In this document: in pieces, positions 51,301 to 63,652 of the stretch | Layout of the letters: every line of letters begins with the position of its first letter | Numbering within the stretch: the first letter of the stretch is position 1 | NCBI RefSeq assembly: GCF_019059575.1 | Contig: NW_024882300.1 | Span: 124,001-188,000, forward strand | DNA from: Amphibalanus amphitrite | Lineage: Eukaryota > Arthropoda > Thecostraca > Balanomorpha > Balanidae | DNA: 64,000 nucleotides | Reading direction: 5' to 3' | Translations under genes and position numbers: made by a program | Notes under the pieces: generated by a model | Database searches by the model: none | Told to the model about the DNA's origin: nothing | What the model saw: the letters and a program-made list of their open reading frames with translations, nothing else

Positions 51301-52349
51301 CTTTTTACGCGAGTTATTCGCGAAAAACCTTAGGGGGTGCATCAACCCCCCCCCCCTGTGCCGGCGAGGGTTAAAGTTAACCACACATACGGGGGTGAAC
51401 AGCAATTTTCGTTTTGTAAAAAAAAATCATCGTGTCAGGGCTGTGACGAAAAATAAGTGGCCTAAATCCGATGAGAAAACAGGATTTGGGGGTAGGTACC
51501 CTAGGTTTGGCTCCTTGAGCTGGTGCCCCCCCCCCCCTTGTCTCAAATCGTTCCGCCGCCTATATTCATACATGCTGCCTCTATTCATACATTTCAGTAT
51601 TCTCTTCAACAAATCAACAATAGTATCAGCATAAATTCAGGTATAAGGGGTGGCATATGTCGATATCACATAATATAAATGCAAACCACTATGAAAGGAA
51701 GTATCCATAGTTCCATAGCAACCACCTAGCAACGTGAAACAAAACTGTAAACAACTCTCGTTTGTCTCAGAAGCGCAGTTTTCGTAGCATCTAACCAGAA
51801 TCTGTTAAACTGGGCCTCATAATGAATGTTGCAAAACAGAATGACGATTTGACTAGCAACAAGGACGATTTTTGCGAAATTCATGTTTATTGTCTAACTA
51901 CCTTTCGAAAAAAGGAAACAGACGCTAAACAAGTTAGCTGAGCCGACGGAGATGGTCAAGCGTATCAGCGTCAAACTCACCGTGTCTGTTCTTTCACGTG
52001 TTTTCTTCTAGCAAAACCAAGCTCACAAACTTCACAAGATTCTATGAAATTAGATAACAACAATGTCTAACGATTTTTTTTTAAATAATATTTTATCACT
52101 TCTATCACAAATGACAACCGCAGCCGTCAAGGGACCCGAAGCGATGCTGAGCGATGCAAGAGATTGATATTCACTTTTTTTCCAAAAGCACATGACTTCG
52201 TGAAACTGGGCACTTTCACTTCGGGGTTGAAAGCAATGCGGCTGGTTACGGGCGATCGCGATGCGTGTCTTTGCAATGTCAAACAGGAAAATCTCAGTAT
52301 GAGCGGAGAGAGGGGATCGACCCGCGCCACGCCCCTACCTGTAATGCTT

Positions 52350-52465
52350 TTAACCCGAGCTCCACTGGGGTCTTGTTATTACGCGCTTTACTGAGGGGGG
52401 GGGGGGTAGCATTCATAGCCCATCCCTCCTAGCTCCGAAACTACTGGGCCGATTGCAAGGGCGGA
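52350..52465 (-). repeat. Inverted repeat partner 2
   Basis: The reverse complement carries CGGCCCAGTAGTTTCGGAG, GGGCTATGAATGC, a C run and AGACCCCAGTGGAGCTCGGG, matching 49135-49245. The two flank about 3.1 kb of AGGTCA-rich DNA. Confidence 0.75.
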
Positions 52466-52580
52466 TCCAGGGTCATCTAAAAGGGGTGGCCAAATGCCCA
52501 TCAGGTTTTTCGCTGGGATAGGGCCGGCGGAACCTAACCTACCCCCAAATTTTGAGGTCGAATATCAACAATTTTCAAGA

Positions 52581-52660
52581 AGCCGAGGCATAACTCGGGA
52601 AGGCATAACTCGGGAAGGCATAACTCGGGAATAACTCGGGAGCCGAGGCATAACTCGGGC
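52581..52660. repeat. Tandem repeat, about 15-16 bp unit
   Basis: Five imperfect copies of AGGCATAACTCGGGA. It ends just before the RT fragment. Confidence 0.85.
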
Positions 52661-52669
52661 ATACCCACA

Positions 52670-53367
52670 CCCTGCTTCTTGTGGGTACTGGCCAGAACCT
52701 CAAGAAAACCTCATCCTTTTCCCTTACCATATCCGGTCACACACTACAACCATCCCCTTTTGTGAAGATGCTGGGAGTGACGGTCGACTCAACCCTATCC
52801 TGGGAAAAGCACATTTCAAATGTTGTCAAAAAGTGCAATTCCATCCTTCTATGTTTGTATAAAATTCGTCATCATCTTACCCCCGAGACCCGTAAGCTCC
52901 TTATCCAGTGCCATGTTTTCCCCCACATCCTTTACTGCCTCTCCGTCTGGGGCGGGGCCGCTCGCTGTCATTTACATAAGGTGCAGAAGATCCTGAATTT
53001 TGGTGCTAGGGTCGTCTCCGGAGCGAGGGTTTCTGAACATATTTCACCGGTGTTGAGAGCCCTCGGCTGGCATGACATTGCTGATCTTGTCGTCCACCGT
53101 GACTGCTCCACTGTGTTCAGGGCGCTAAGTGACCCTTGCGCTCCGGAGGCGATCCGCTCCCTATTCACTCGGCGAGCCGCTGTGTCGCGGCGCTCAACGC
53201 GGGCAACGTGTGCCGGTGTACTGGAGCTGCCGGCTTACCGGCTGTCTATGTCGCGCCGGGCCTTGTCGTACCGAGCGGCCTCGTCCTGGAATCGCCTGCC
53301 GCCTGCCACCACCGGCTCTCGAACTAGAGCGGAGTTTTTACGACTTTTAAACTCGACATGTGACTAG
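52670..53367 (+). CDS. 3' fragment of a CR1/Jockey-like non-LTR reverse transcriptase
   Basis: About 228 codons with no native start: the open frame begins without an ATG. It covers the end of the RT and the C-terminal domain: VKMLGVTVDSTLSWEKHI, LYKIRHHLTPETRKLL, PHILYCLSVWGGAARC, then a C-terminal segment ending in SSWNRLPPATT, and a stop at 53365-53367. The catalytic FxDD region is absent, so this is a dead 5'-truncated copy. It differs clearly from the RT at 38632-40506 and represents another family. The 3' end and any tail are not obvious. Confidence 0.85.
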
Positions 53368-53875
53368 CGTTTTGGTATTTTAGTACAATGTGTATGCGTG
53401 TGTGTGCTTGTGTTTTATATGTTTTTACTATTGTCATTGACTAGAAGCTGACACTAATCCATCATTGGAATGCTTCGCTAATACAATATACATATCGGGA
53501 ACCAGTAGCTATAACGCCGCGGAAAGCCGCATTTGATAGCCCTATTAACGCTCTTTCTGAGTAATTCTCTCAGATTTGACCTAACCCGGCACCGCCTGGG
53601 CTATTTCCGTACCCACGATAGCCTGGGGAGGGGTCGGAACCGACCCCCTCCCCCCCGTGCTATCTCCAGAACCAATGGTCGTATCGAGCCCCGCGAGGCA
53701 GTGTTCGAAAGGTCTCTACGAAACCTTCCCAAAGCATCCTTAAGATTTTAAGGTTGATGTCAACTTTCAAGTCGAGGTCGGGTCAAAGATCAAATTCTGG
53801 GGTTTCTGCATGATGCGGCTGGGTCCAGGTCAGGTCACGAAAGGTCACGGTAAGTCACTTTCTACTAACAGGAGG

Positions 53876-54174
53876 ATACTACGTCCTGTAAGTTTCATCT
53901 TCCTGTGAAAGTTCTTTTGGCTCTGAGGGCGGTGCGAAGTTGCGATGTCTGAGGACCGTGTAAAGGCTCACTAATGACGTCATATGTAGGTCAGTGACCT
54001 GACCTGACCTGGAAATTCAGTTGGTGTCAAAAGATCCAGCTTAAATCAAAGGTCAGGTATGCAAAGTTTCAGCTGTCTATCTCCGGGGTGTCCCGAGCTA
54101 TCGTGAAAAAAAAACTAGGAGGAGCGGCACCTGCCCCCGCGCCCCCCCCCCCCCTCGGCCGGTGAGGGTTGATA
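53876..54174 (+). repeat. Dispersed repeat K, copy 1
   Basis: It shares with 63369-63652 the ordered words CTACGTCCTGTAAGTTTCAT, GAGGGCGGTGCGAAGTTGCG, TGACGTCA, GATCC(A/G)GCTTAAATCA, GTGTCCCGAGCTATC and GGTGAGGGTT. It also contains several AGGTCA/TGACCT hexamers and a poly-C run. It is non-coding. Confidence 0.82.
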
Positions 54175-54269
54175 CCAGCAACGCGCCTTTTAGGGCGACA
54201 AAGGAAGGAGCGGAGAGTGAGCCATGCGCATGAGCTTTGGGATATGATACTTCCATTTGAGTTGTGCAG

Positions 54270-55998
54270 TGTGCACAGCACCCCACTAACCACTCTCTAG
54301 CGGTGTGCAAAATTTGAGTGCAATCGGCCTGGCCGTTTTCGAGATCTTGAAGCGGCACCCTTCACGTGCGCACGTGTAAGCTGGGTCCCAATTGACTTGT
54401 GCACGGCACCCTATTCGCCGGTCTCCAGCGGTGTACCAAATTTGAGCTCAATCGGCCCAACCGTTTTCAAGATCAAGAAGCAACCCCTACACGTGCGCAC
54501 GTGCAGTTACAACCCAATCGTGACGCATGAAAATACATACTAACTGACTTGTGCACGGTGCCTTACTGTCTACTGATCAATATCAAGAAATGTGCCGAAT
54601 TTCAGTGCAACTGGCTGAGCCGTTCCTGAGATCTGAAAGCGTCACCCTGCACGTGCGCACGTGCAAACTGGGGTCCAGCTGACCTGTGCAGGGCACCCTA
54701 CTAAGCGGTCTCTAGCGGTGTGCCAAATCTGAGCTCAATCGGCCCGGCCGTTCTCGAGATCTGGAAGCGTCACCCTGCACGTGCGCACGTGCAGTTGCAC
54801 CCCAACCGTAGCACATTGACAGGCGTGGCCCGGCGGGTGCCTACATCCTTGTGTAGTTTCAGTGCAATCAGCCCAGATATTACCGTGTTGTTGTCATTAC
54901 AACAAAAGTGACACCTCTCCGTTTTACACGTGTCACGTGCAGTAGGGGTCAACCGCAAGCGTCGTGCATAGTAAAATACTTGTAAGAAGGGTATAAGCTA
55001 CCCCACACACAAAACCGCAAGTGTATCGGTACACTGGTTGCGGAGATAGAAGTCGTACAAAAGCGTCCCCACGGCGGCCGGCCGCTAACATTTAGCATTT
55101 AATCGCATCCTTCTATGGGAGGTATCCCCGTCACCTGTTCGTATACTGTCTGAGCCAAGGCCATATATAGGTCTGAGCTCAAATCTCGATAGAGTCGTGC
55201 TTTTTTACTTAATTTATCAAAAACGGCAAAACGTGCAATAGTGGTCTATATATCATTGGAAAGAGCATCAAAAGTTGTATATCCTATCAACTTTTCACTT
55301 AAATATATTTTCAACGTACAAAGTTATTAAGTACCAAAGACGCTCCCGTTGACTTTCCAGGTTAAAATTTTTCAATTTTAAACGAGCATAAAAAGAGCAA
55401 ACGAATTCTGACAGCTTAACGAAGCATAACAACATGTTCTATGGTCGTTTCTCAACAGGTCCTGAAAGTTTAAACAAAATCGTATCATATAATTTTGTAC
55501 AATGAGCAAATGAAAATGTCTCTGCAAAAACGCCCATTGACATAACATGGGGAGCGAAAAAAGTTCAACTTCAAACTCGTGCATCTCAAGTTAACGAATT
55601 CTGACGGGTATACGGCGCACACGGGCGTGTGCCTGAACGTGTCGGTCATAAAATGGTGTGCAGCAAACCATACCTTGTTCCGCGATTTTTTCCGCTATTC
55701 GCGATCGCGCAAAAAGTGTCCAAAACCCCGTTGACTTAACATGGGGAAAATGGAATCGCACGTGCCACGTGCCACGAGGTTTTAAGCGAGTAGCGACCGG
55801 TGCCATCAGGTAGATCGCCTTCGGGAACCCATACACTGAAATTTTTACGAAAATTGAGCCATAAGTTTAGGCCCCTACCAAGTTGCCCCAATTCGCTGCC
55901 AGACATGCAAAACATAGCCCGGAGAAGGACCGCTCCGGTTGTTTTCAATAGAAAAACACAATTCTAACGAATAGTGTTTGTCTTTTCAAACAACCTGC
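54270..55998. repeat. CCAGCATC-family unit with CACGTG array 3
   Basis: CACGTG palindromes or near copies start at 54360, 54487, 54647 and 54775 (spacings 127, 160, 128). The AT-rich modules (ATTGGAAAGAGCATC, CATAACAACATGTTC, TTTCCGCTATTCGCGATCGC, ACGTGCCACGTGCCACGAGG) follow in the usual order, with the TCAAACAACCTGCGGT right end at about 55985-56000. No gene. Confidence 0.8.
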
Positions 55999-57357
55999 GG
56001 TTACCGGGCTCCGCATCGCGGGACCGCAGGTTGTTTGAGCAAGCACCTCTGTACCGCCCGCCGCAAAACGCAAAACCGCAAAACTCGCAAAACGCACGCT
56101 CAAAACGCAACGCAAAAGCCACAAAAAAACAATCGCCCGCAGGCACAAAACCGCAGAAAAAAACGCAAAAAAAGCCGCAAAAACGCCCGTCCGCCGCAAA
56201 ACGCAAACACCGCAAAAAACGCAAATACCACCGCCACAAAAAATCGCCCGCATCGCCCGCCGCCAAAGGCAAAACGCCGCGAAACGCGGCCGCCCGCCTA
56301 AAACCGCAACACCGCCAATAACGCCCGGCCGCCGGCGACCGCAAAACCCCGCAAAAAACGGCCGCCCGCCGCAAACTACAAAACGCCGCAAAAAACTGCC
56401 GCCCGCCGCAAACCGCCGCTAAAACGGCCGCCCGCCGCCAAACGCAAACACCGCAAAACACCCGCATCGCCCGTCCGCCCGCCGCCAAACACAAAAACGC
56501 AAAAAACGCAAACACCGCCGCAAAAAACGCCCGCAACGCACGCCCGCCCGCCGCCAACCGCAAAACGCCGCAAAAAACGGCCGCCCGCCGCCAAACAAAA
56601 ACACCGCAAAAAACGCAAAAACGGCCGCCCGCCGCCAAACGCAAACACCGCCGCAAAAACGCCCGCCGTAGGCAAAACGCAAACACTGACGCATTAAGAC
56701 AAATATGGCGCCCTGCGGCAAATGTGGTGCATTCATATCTACCGTTTAAGCAGCCATCGCTTAATTACAGCGCATCCTAATCGTCCAATTTTCGACAAAA
56801 TAACGCACATTCTGCACTTTGTGGCAGAATGTGGCGCACTGCACTCAAATGGCGCTTTGAGACAAACGTGGCGCACTGCAACAAACGTGCCGCATTCGTT
56901 CATGTCGCTTAACAATTCATCAACCCACCAAATTCTAGTCCAATCGGACTTAAACTGACAAAGTTATGTACATTTGAATATTTCACTATAAAATATATCC
57001 GCAACGGAGGTGCCCAAATTTGCACGTGTGCCACGTGATCGCCGGTGGTGTAAGCAGGACTTGTCTCCTCACTGATTGCACCATTTCAAAAACAAAATGG
57101 AAAAATGGAATCGCACGTGCCACGTGCCACGAGGTTTTAAGCGAGTAGCGACCGATCCCATCAGGTAGATCGCCTGCAGGAGCCCATACTCTGAACTTTT
57201 TACGGAAATCGCAATGCACGTTTAGGCCCCGGTCAAGTTGCCCCAATTCGCGGCCAGACTTGCAAAACATAGCCCGGAGAAGGACCGCTCCGGTTGTTTT
57301 TCAATAGAAAAACACAATTCTAACGAATAGTGTTTGTCTTTTCAAACAACCTGCGGT
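55999..57357. repeat. CCAGCATC-family unit with T-depleted tract 3, internally deleted
   Basis: The left hairpin is reduced to CCGGGCTCCGCATCGCGGG. The T-depleted tract spans 56055-56690, the ATGGCGCCCTGCGGC block follows, and near 57085 it jumps directly to the ACGTGCCACGTGCCACGAGG module and the right end, skipping the CACGTG-rich and AT-rich modules. Confidence 0.78.
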
Positions 57358-57359
57358 TA

Positions 57360-59779
57360 CCAGCATCTGCGATGCCGGGCTCCGCATCGCGGGACCGCAG
57401 GTTGTTTGAGCAAGCACCTCTGTACCGCCCGCCGCAAAACGCAAAACCGCAAAACTCGCAAAACGCACGCTCAAAACGCAACGCAAAAGCCACAAAAAAA
57501 CAATCGCCCGCAGGCACAAAACCGCAGAAAAAAACGCAAAAAAAGCCGCAAAAACGCCCGTCCGCCGCAAAACGCAAACACCGCAAAAAACGCAAATACC
57601 ACCGCCACAAAAATCGCCCGCATCGCCCGCCGCCAAAGGCAAAACGCCGCGAAACGCGGCCGCCCGCCTAAAACCGCAACACCGCCAATAACGCCCGGCC
57701 GCCGGCGACCGCAAAACCCCGCAAAAAACGGCCGCCCGCCGCAAACTACAAAACGCCGCAAAAAACTGCCGCCCGCCGCAAACCGCCGCTAAAACGGCCG
57801 CCCGCCGCCAAACGCAAACACCGCAAAACACCCGCATCGCCCGTCCGCCCGCCGCCAAACACAAAAACGCAAAAAACGCAAACACCGCCGCAAAAAAACG
57901 CCCGCAACGCACGCCCGCCCGCCGCCAACCGCAAAACGCCGCAAAAAACGGCCGCCCGCCGCCAAACAAAAACACCGCAAAAAACGCAAAAACGGCCGCC
58001 CGCCGCCAAACGCAAACACCGCCGCAAAAACGCCCGCCGTAGGCAAAACGCAAACACTGACGCATTAAGACAAATATGGCGCCCTGCGGCAAATGTGGTG
58101 CATTCATATCTACCGTTTAAGCAGCCATCGCTTAATTACAGCGCATCCTAATCGTCCAATTTTCGACAAAATAACGCACATTCTGCACTTTGTGGCAGAA
58201 TGTGGCGCACTGCACTCAAATGGCGCTTTGAGACAAACGTGGCGCACTGCAACAAACGTGCCGCATTCGTTCATGTCGCTTAACAATTCATCAACCCACC
58301 AAATTCTAGTCCAATCGGACTTAAACTGACAAAGTTATCTACATTTGAATATTTCACTATAAAATATATCCGCAACGGAGGTGCCCAAATTTGCACGTGT
58401 GCCACGTGATCGCCGGTGGTGTAAGCAGGACTTGTCTCCTCACTGATTGCACCATTTCAGTATTCCTGGCTTGTGCTGTTTTCGGTCTCTAGCGGTGTAC
58501 CAAATTTGAACTAAATCGGCCCGGCCGGTCACGAGATCTGGAAGCGTCACCCTGCACGTGCGCACGTGCAGCGGCACACCTACCGTGGCACATGAAAATG
58601 GATCGCCTGGTAGGTGACTACCTCCATGCCAAGTTTCAGCGCAATCGGCCCAGTAATTACCGAGTTATTGCACTTATTACAAAACTGACACCTCTCCGTA
58701 TTACACGTGTGACGTGCAGAAGGGGTCACCCGTAAGCATCGTGCATAGTAAAATACTTGTAAGAAGGGTATACGCTACCCCACACAAAAACCGCAAGTGT
58801 ATCGGTCCCCTGGTTGCGGAGATATAAGTCGTACAAAAACGTCCCCACGGAGGCCCGCCGATAATATTTAGCATTACATCGCATCCTTCAATGGGAGGTA
58901 TCCCTGTCACCTGTTCGTATACTGTCTGAGCCAAGACCATATATAGGTCTGAGCTCAAATCTCGGTAAAGTCGTGCTTTTTTACCAAATTCCTCAAAAAC
59001 GGCACAACGTGCAATAACGTTCTATATATCATTGGAAAGAGCATCAAAAGTTGTATAACCTATCAACTTTTTACTTAAATATATCTCAACTGTAAAAAGT
59101 TATTAAGCAACAAAGATGCTCCCATTGACTTTCCATGTTAAAATTTTTCATTTTTAAACGAGCTTAAAAAGAACAAACGAATTTGCACAGCTTAAAGAAG
59201 CATAACACCATGTTCTATGGTCTTTTCTCAACAAGTCCTGGAAGTTTAAACAAAATCGTATCATATAATTTTGTACAATGAACGAATGAAAATGTCTCTG
59301 CAAAAACGTCCATAGACTTAACATGGGGAGCAAAAAAACTCGAACTTCAAAGTCGTACTACAAAAAATATCGACTTCTTACGGGCAGACGGCGCACATGG
59401 GCGTGTACCTTAATGTGTCGGCCATAAAATGGTGTGCAGCAAACCATACCTTGATCGGCGATTTTTTCCGCTATTCGCGATCGCGCAAAAAGTGTCCCAA
59501 ACCACCATTGACTTACTATGGGAAAAATGGAATCGCACGTGCCACGTGCCACGAGGTTTTAAGCGAGTAGCGACCGATGCCATCAGGTAGATCGCCTGCG
59601 AGAGCCCATACTCTGAAATTTTTACGAAAATCGCAATGCACGTTTAGGCTGGAGTCAAGTTGCCCCAATTCGCGGCCAGACTTGCAAAACATAGCCCGGA
59701 GAAGGACCGCTCCGGTTGTTTTTCAATAGAAAAACACAATTCTAACGAATAGTGTTTGTCTTTTCAAACAACCTTCGGT
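57360..59779. repeat. CCAGCATC-family unit with T-depleted tract 4
   Basis: It has the full hairpin edge (one change, GATGCCGG) and the T-depleted tract at 57425-58050. The ATGGCGCCCTGCGGC block follows, and at about 58485 there is a switch into a single CACGTG module (palindrome at 58552). The usual AT-rich modules run to the right end at about 59764-59779. Its first 1.1 kb nearly duplicates 55999-57087. Confidence 0.78.
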
Positions 59780-59781
59780 TA

Positions 59782-62609
59782 CCAGCATCTGCGATGCTGG
59801 GCTCCGCATCGCGGGACCGCAGGTTGTTTGAGCAAGCACCTTTGTAAACGCAGCAAAAACGCCCGCCGCCAAACGAGAGGATGAGCCTTGCACGTGCAGA
59901 CCGGAGTCGGTGTGTTACAAACTGACGTGCACGGCACCCTACTCGCTGATCTATAGCGGTGTGCCAAATTTGAGTGTAATCGGCTCGGCCATTTTCGAGA
60001 TCTGGAAGCGTCACCCTGCACGTGCGCACGTGCAAGCTGTGTCCAATTGCATTGTGCATGGGACCCTATTCGCCGGTCCCTAGCGGTGTACCAAATTCGA
60101 GCTCAATCGGCCCAGCCGTTTTCAAGATCTTGAAACGACCCCTCCACGTGCGCACGTGCAGTTGCATCTCAACCGTGACACATGGAAATACATACTAACT
60201 GACTTGTGCACGGCACCCTACTGATCGATCTCTAGATGTTTGCCGAATTTGAGTGCAATCGGTCCAGCCGTTCTTGAAATCTGGAAGCGTCACCCTGCAC
60301 GTGCGCACGTGCAAGATGGGTCCAAACTGACTTGCGCACGGCACCCTACTAATCGGTCTCTAGCGGTGTACCAAATTTGAACTCAATCGGCCCGGCCGTT
60401 CTCGAGATCTGGAAGCGTCACCCTGCACGTGCGCACGTGCAGTTGCACCCCAATCGTGGCACATGGAAATACATACTAAATGACTGCAACCTACTGATCG
60501 GTATCAAGCGTTATGCCAAATTTGAACACAATCGGTCCAGCCGTTCTCGAGATCTGGAAGCGTCACCCTGCACGTGCGCACGTGCAGTTGCACCCCTACC
60601 AAGACACATGGAAATGCATCGCCTGGAAAGTGTCTACCTCCATGCCAAGTTTTAGCGCAATCGGCCCAGTAATTACCGCGAGCTATTGCGCTTATTACAA
60701 AACAGGCACCTCTTGGCTTTGCACGTGGAACGTGCGTTAGGGGTCACCCATATGCATCGAGAGTAGCACACTATGTGAAAGAAGGGAAAAAGCTACCCCA
60801 CACAAAAAAACCGCACGTGTATCAGCCCAGTGGTTGCCGAGATATAAGTCGTACAAAAACGTCCCCACGGCGGCCGGCCGCTATTTAGCAGTAAAATCGT
60901 GTCGCATCCTTCTATTAGAGGTATCCCCGTCACCTGTTCGTATACTGTCTGAGCAAAGGCCATACGTTACGGTCCAAACTCCATAGTGAGGCGGACATAC
61001 GAATTTACGAGAGTTTAGCGACGAAATGATTCACTTAATTGTTAAGTAATGGGTACCATTAGGTAGACCATAAATTTTATCTAGCATCTCACCGTAGATG
61101 CAGTAAAAAGTGCTTTACTTTTCAATGTATGTAAAGACTTGCTCAGCTCAATCAGTTCACTCTGTATTGGCTCAAGCCGTATCATGCGAACGCAATACAA
61201 ACTAGAGCACCGACAGCGCAGCGCTCCCCAACTCACTGCTCGCCCAGTCCACCCGGGCCGCCGCCACGACGGCCCCCCCCCCCCCGCAAGTAGGCATCCC
61301 GCACTGCACCGACAGCCGCGGGCGACCAGCTGACCGGCCAGCTGACCGGCCAGCAGCCGGCGGGCGGCAAGCCACGGATGGCCGACCCGCCGGCGCGGCG
61401 AGGGAGGGGAGGGACGCAGCTGAAAGACCCGACTACATATATATCAAAGAATGATACATTATATGTAATCATCGATGACGCGACATAAATCTGCTTTATT
61501 GGGTTTAGCGGTGTAGTCTGTGATGCCATCACAATGAAAATAGCCTAGTTTTGTAGAGCATCAAATTCTGATTCCATAACGACTCTCGCTAGTCCATTTT
61601 CAATTGTAAATAAGCCTTTTATTGCGATGCAAAGTCCCGAAATGGTGCCGACGGCGGCCGGTCCCCCGATGGTACCATACCATAGATGGTAAACAGGTTA
61701 GTTCACATTCCCGCCGCTATGCGGGCGGCGGCGGCGCCACCTGTCCTCGTGTCCGCCTGACACCGTAACGATATAGGTCTGAGCTCAAATCTCGGTAATG
61801 TCGTGCTTTTTTACTATATTTCTCAAAAACGGCACCACGTGCAATAAAGTTGTATATATCATTGGAAAGAGCATCAAAAGTTGTATAACCTATCAACTTT
61901 TCACATAAATATATCTCAACTGTAAAAAGTTATTAAGCAGCAAAGACGCTCCCATTGACTTTCCATGTTAAAATTTTTCATTTTTAAACGAGCCTAAAAA
62001 GAACAAACGAATTTGCACAGCTTAAAGAAGCATAACAACATGTTCTATGGTCTTTTCTCAACAAGTCCTGGAAGTTTAAACAAAATCGTATCATATAATT
62101 TTGTACAATGAGCGAATGAAAAAGTCTCTGCAAAAATGCCCATTGACTTAACATGGGGAGCGAAAAAAGTTCAACTTTGACCTCGTGCAAAGTCACGTTA
62201 CGAAGTTCTGAGGGGTATACGGCGCACACTAGCGTGTACCCAAACGTGTTTGCCATAAAATGCTGGGAAGAAAACCACCTCTTCCTTGGCTCGTTTTCCC
62301 GCTATTCGCGATCGCGCAAAAAGTGTCCAAAACCCCATTGACTTAACATGGGGAAAATGGAATCGCACGTGCCACGTGCCACGAGGTTTTAAGCGAGTAG
62401 CGACCGAAGCCATCAGGTAGATCGCCTGCGGGAGCCCATACACTGAAATTTTTAAGAAAATCGAGCCACAAGTTTAGGCCTGACCCAAGTTGCCCCAATT
62501 CGCGGCCAGACATGCAAAACATAGCCCGGAGAAGGACCGCTCCGGTTGTTTTTCAATAGAAAAACACAATTCTAACGAATAGTGTTTGTCTTTTCATACA
62601 ACCTGCGGT
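59782..62609. repeat. CCAGCATC-family unit with CACGTG array 5, interrupted
   Basis: Palindromes start at 60016, 60142, 60295, 60423 and 60568 (spacings 126, 153, 128, 145). The AT-rich part is split by the TIR element at 60965-61770 and resumes at GGTCTGAGCTCAAATCTCGG. The right end carries TTTTCATACAACCTGCGGTT, one change from the usual sequence. Confidence 0.8.
60965..61770. mobile_element. 806-bp non-autonomous TIR element
   Basis: It interrupts the module that reads AAGACCATATATAGGTCTGA elsewhere (58932, 55158). The ends are CGTTACGGT and its inverse, with a second shared subterminal word AGGCGGACA at both ends. The interior has a poly-C run near 61272, a 12-bp repeat (CCAGCTGACCGG) near 61328-61352 and no transposase frame. 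Target duplication is at most one or two A/T bases, so the superfamily is unassigned. Confidence 0.72.
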
Positions 62610-62611
62610 TA

Positions 62612-62900
62612 CCAGCATCTGCGATGCTGGGCTCCGCATCGCGGGACCGCAGGTTGTTTGAGCAAGCACCTCTGTAACGCCGCCAAAACACCCGCCGCCA
62701 AACGAGAGGATGAGCCTTGCACGTGCAGACCAGAGTGGGTGTGCTACGAACTGACGTGCACTGCACTCTAACCTCTGTAACCCACTCACCCGTGCACGCA
62801 GCAAAAACGCCCGCCGCCAAACGGAGGACGAGCCTTGCACGTGCAGACCCGAGTGGGTGTGCTACGAACCGACGTGCACGACACTACTAACCGCTATCAT
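62612..62900. repeat. CCAGCATC-family unit, terminal partial copy
   Basis: It has the hairpin edge, ACCGCAGGTTGTTTGA and two successive copies of the segment CGCCCGCCGCCAAACG … TGCACGTGCAGACC … GTGTGCTACGAA, then loses similarity near 62900. Confidence 0.75.
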
Positions 62901-62939
62901 CGTGCTTACCTTGCTAAGGCGCGTCGAATGATATTTTTT

Positions 62940-63368
62940 TTGTTTGGTTTAGGTCAACCTAAGGTATTGACCTCGGGTCAAGGGCAGGTCAGAGCCCCTC
63001 AGGTCATGAGGCTGGTCGAAGGAGGTCATATCGCATACCATTTGATTCGGCAGGTCTTTCAGAGTCCATTTGTAGCTTTTTCGACTCCCTAGCTCAATTT
63101 TAGCAGGAGTTATTGACAGAAAACTCCTTTGACTATAGTGACGTCATAAATGACGTTACGCAATGTCAACAATTAAAAATAGAACATTGGACCTTGCAAG
63201 GAATGCATGAAATCACGATTTCATGCGCTTGAGATAGTTTTAGATCATTTCCAGCGCCAAAATACCAGTTTTCATATTTCCCCATTGACTTATAATAGTG
63301 AGGTCACATGACCGACCTGACCTCATGTGACCTTTGAAAAATACGAGTTATACAAGTTGGACATCCTG
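62940..63368. other. AGGTCA-rich non-coding DNA at the right edge
   Basis: Several AGGTCA/TGACCT hexamers lie at 62948-63030 and 63300-63335, plus TGACGTCA near 63140. No gene. Confidence 0.6.
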
Positions 63369-63652
63369 GGAGGCTACTACGTCCTGTAAGTTTCATCTTT
63401 CTGTGAAAGTTCCTCTGGTACTGAGGGCGGTGCGAAGTTGCGACCTCTGAGGACAGTGCAGAAGTTCACTTATGACGTCATAGGTCAGTGACCTTACGTA
63501 ACCAGAAAATGTGGTCGAAGTCATAAGATCCGGCTTAAATCATAGGTTAGGTATTCCAAGTTTCAGCACTTTTGTCTCCGGCGTGTCCCGAGCTATCACG
63601 AAAAACCCTATGGGAAGAGGCGGGTGCTGCCCCTCTGCCGGCGAGGGTTAAT
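63369..63652 (+). repeat. Dispersed repeat K, copy 2
   Basis: Same word order as 53876-54174 at roughly three-quarters identity by eye. It ends CTGCCGGCGAGGGTTAA, a motif also present near 51360. Confidence 0.82.
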
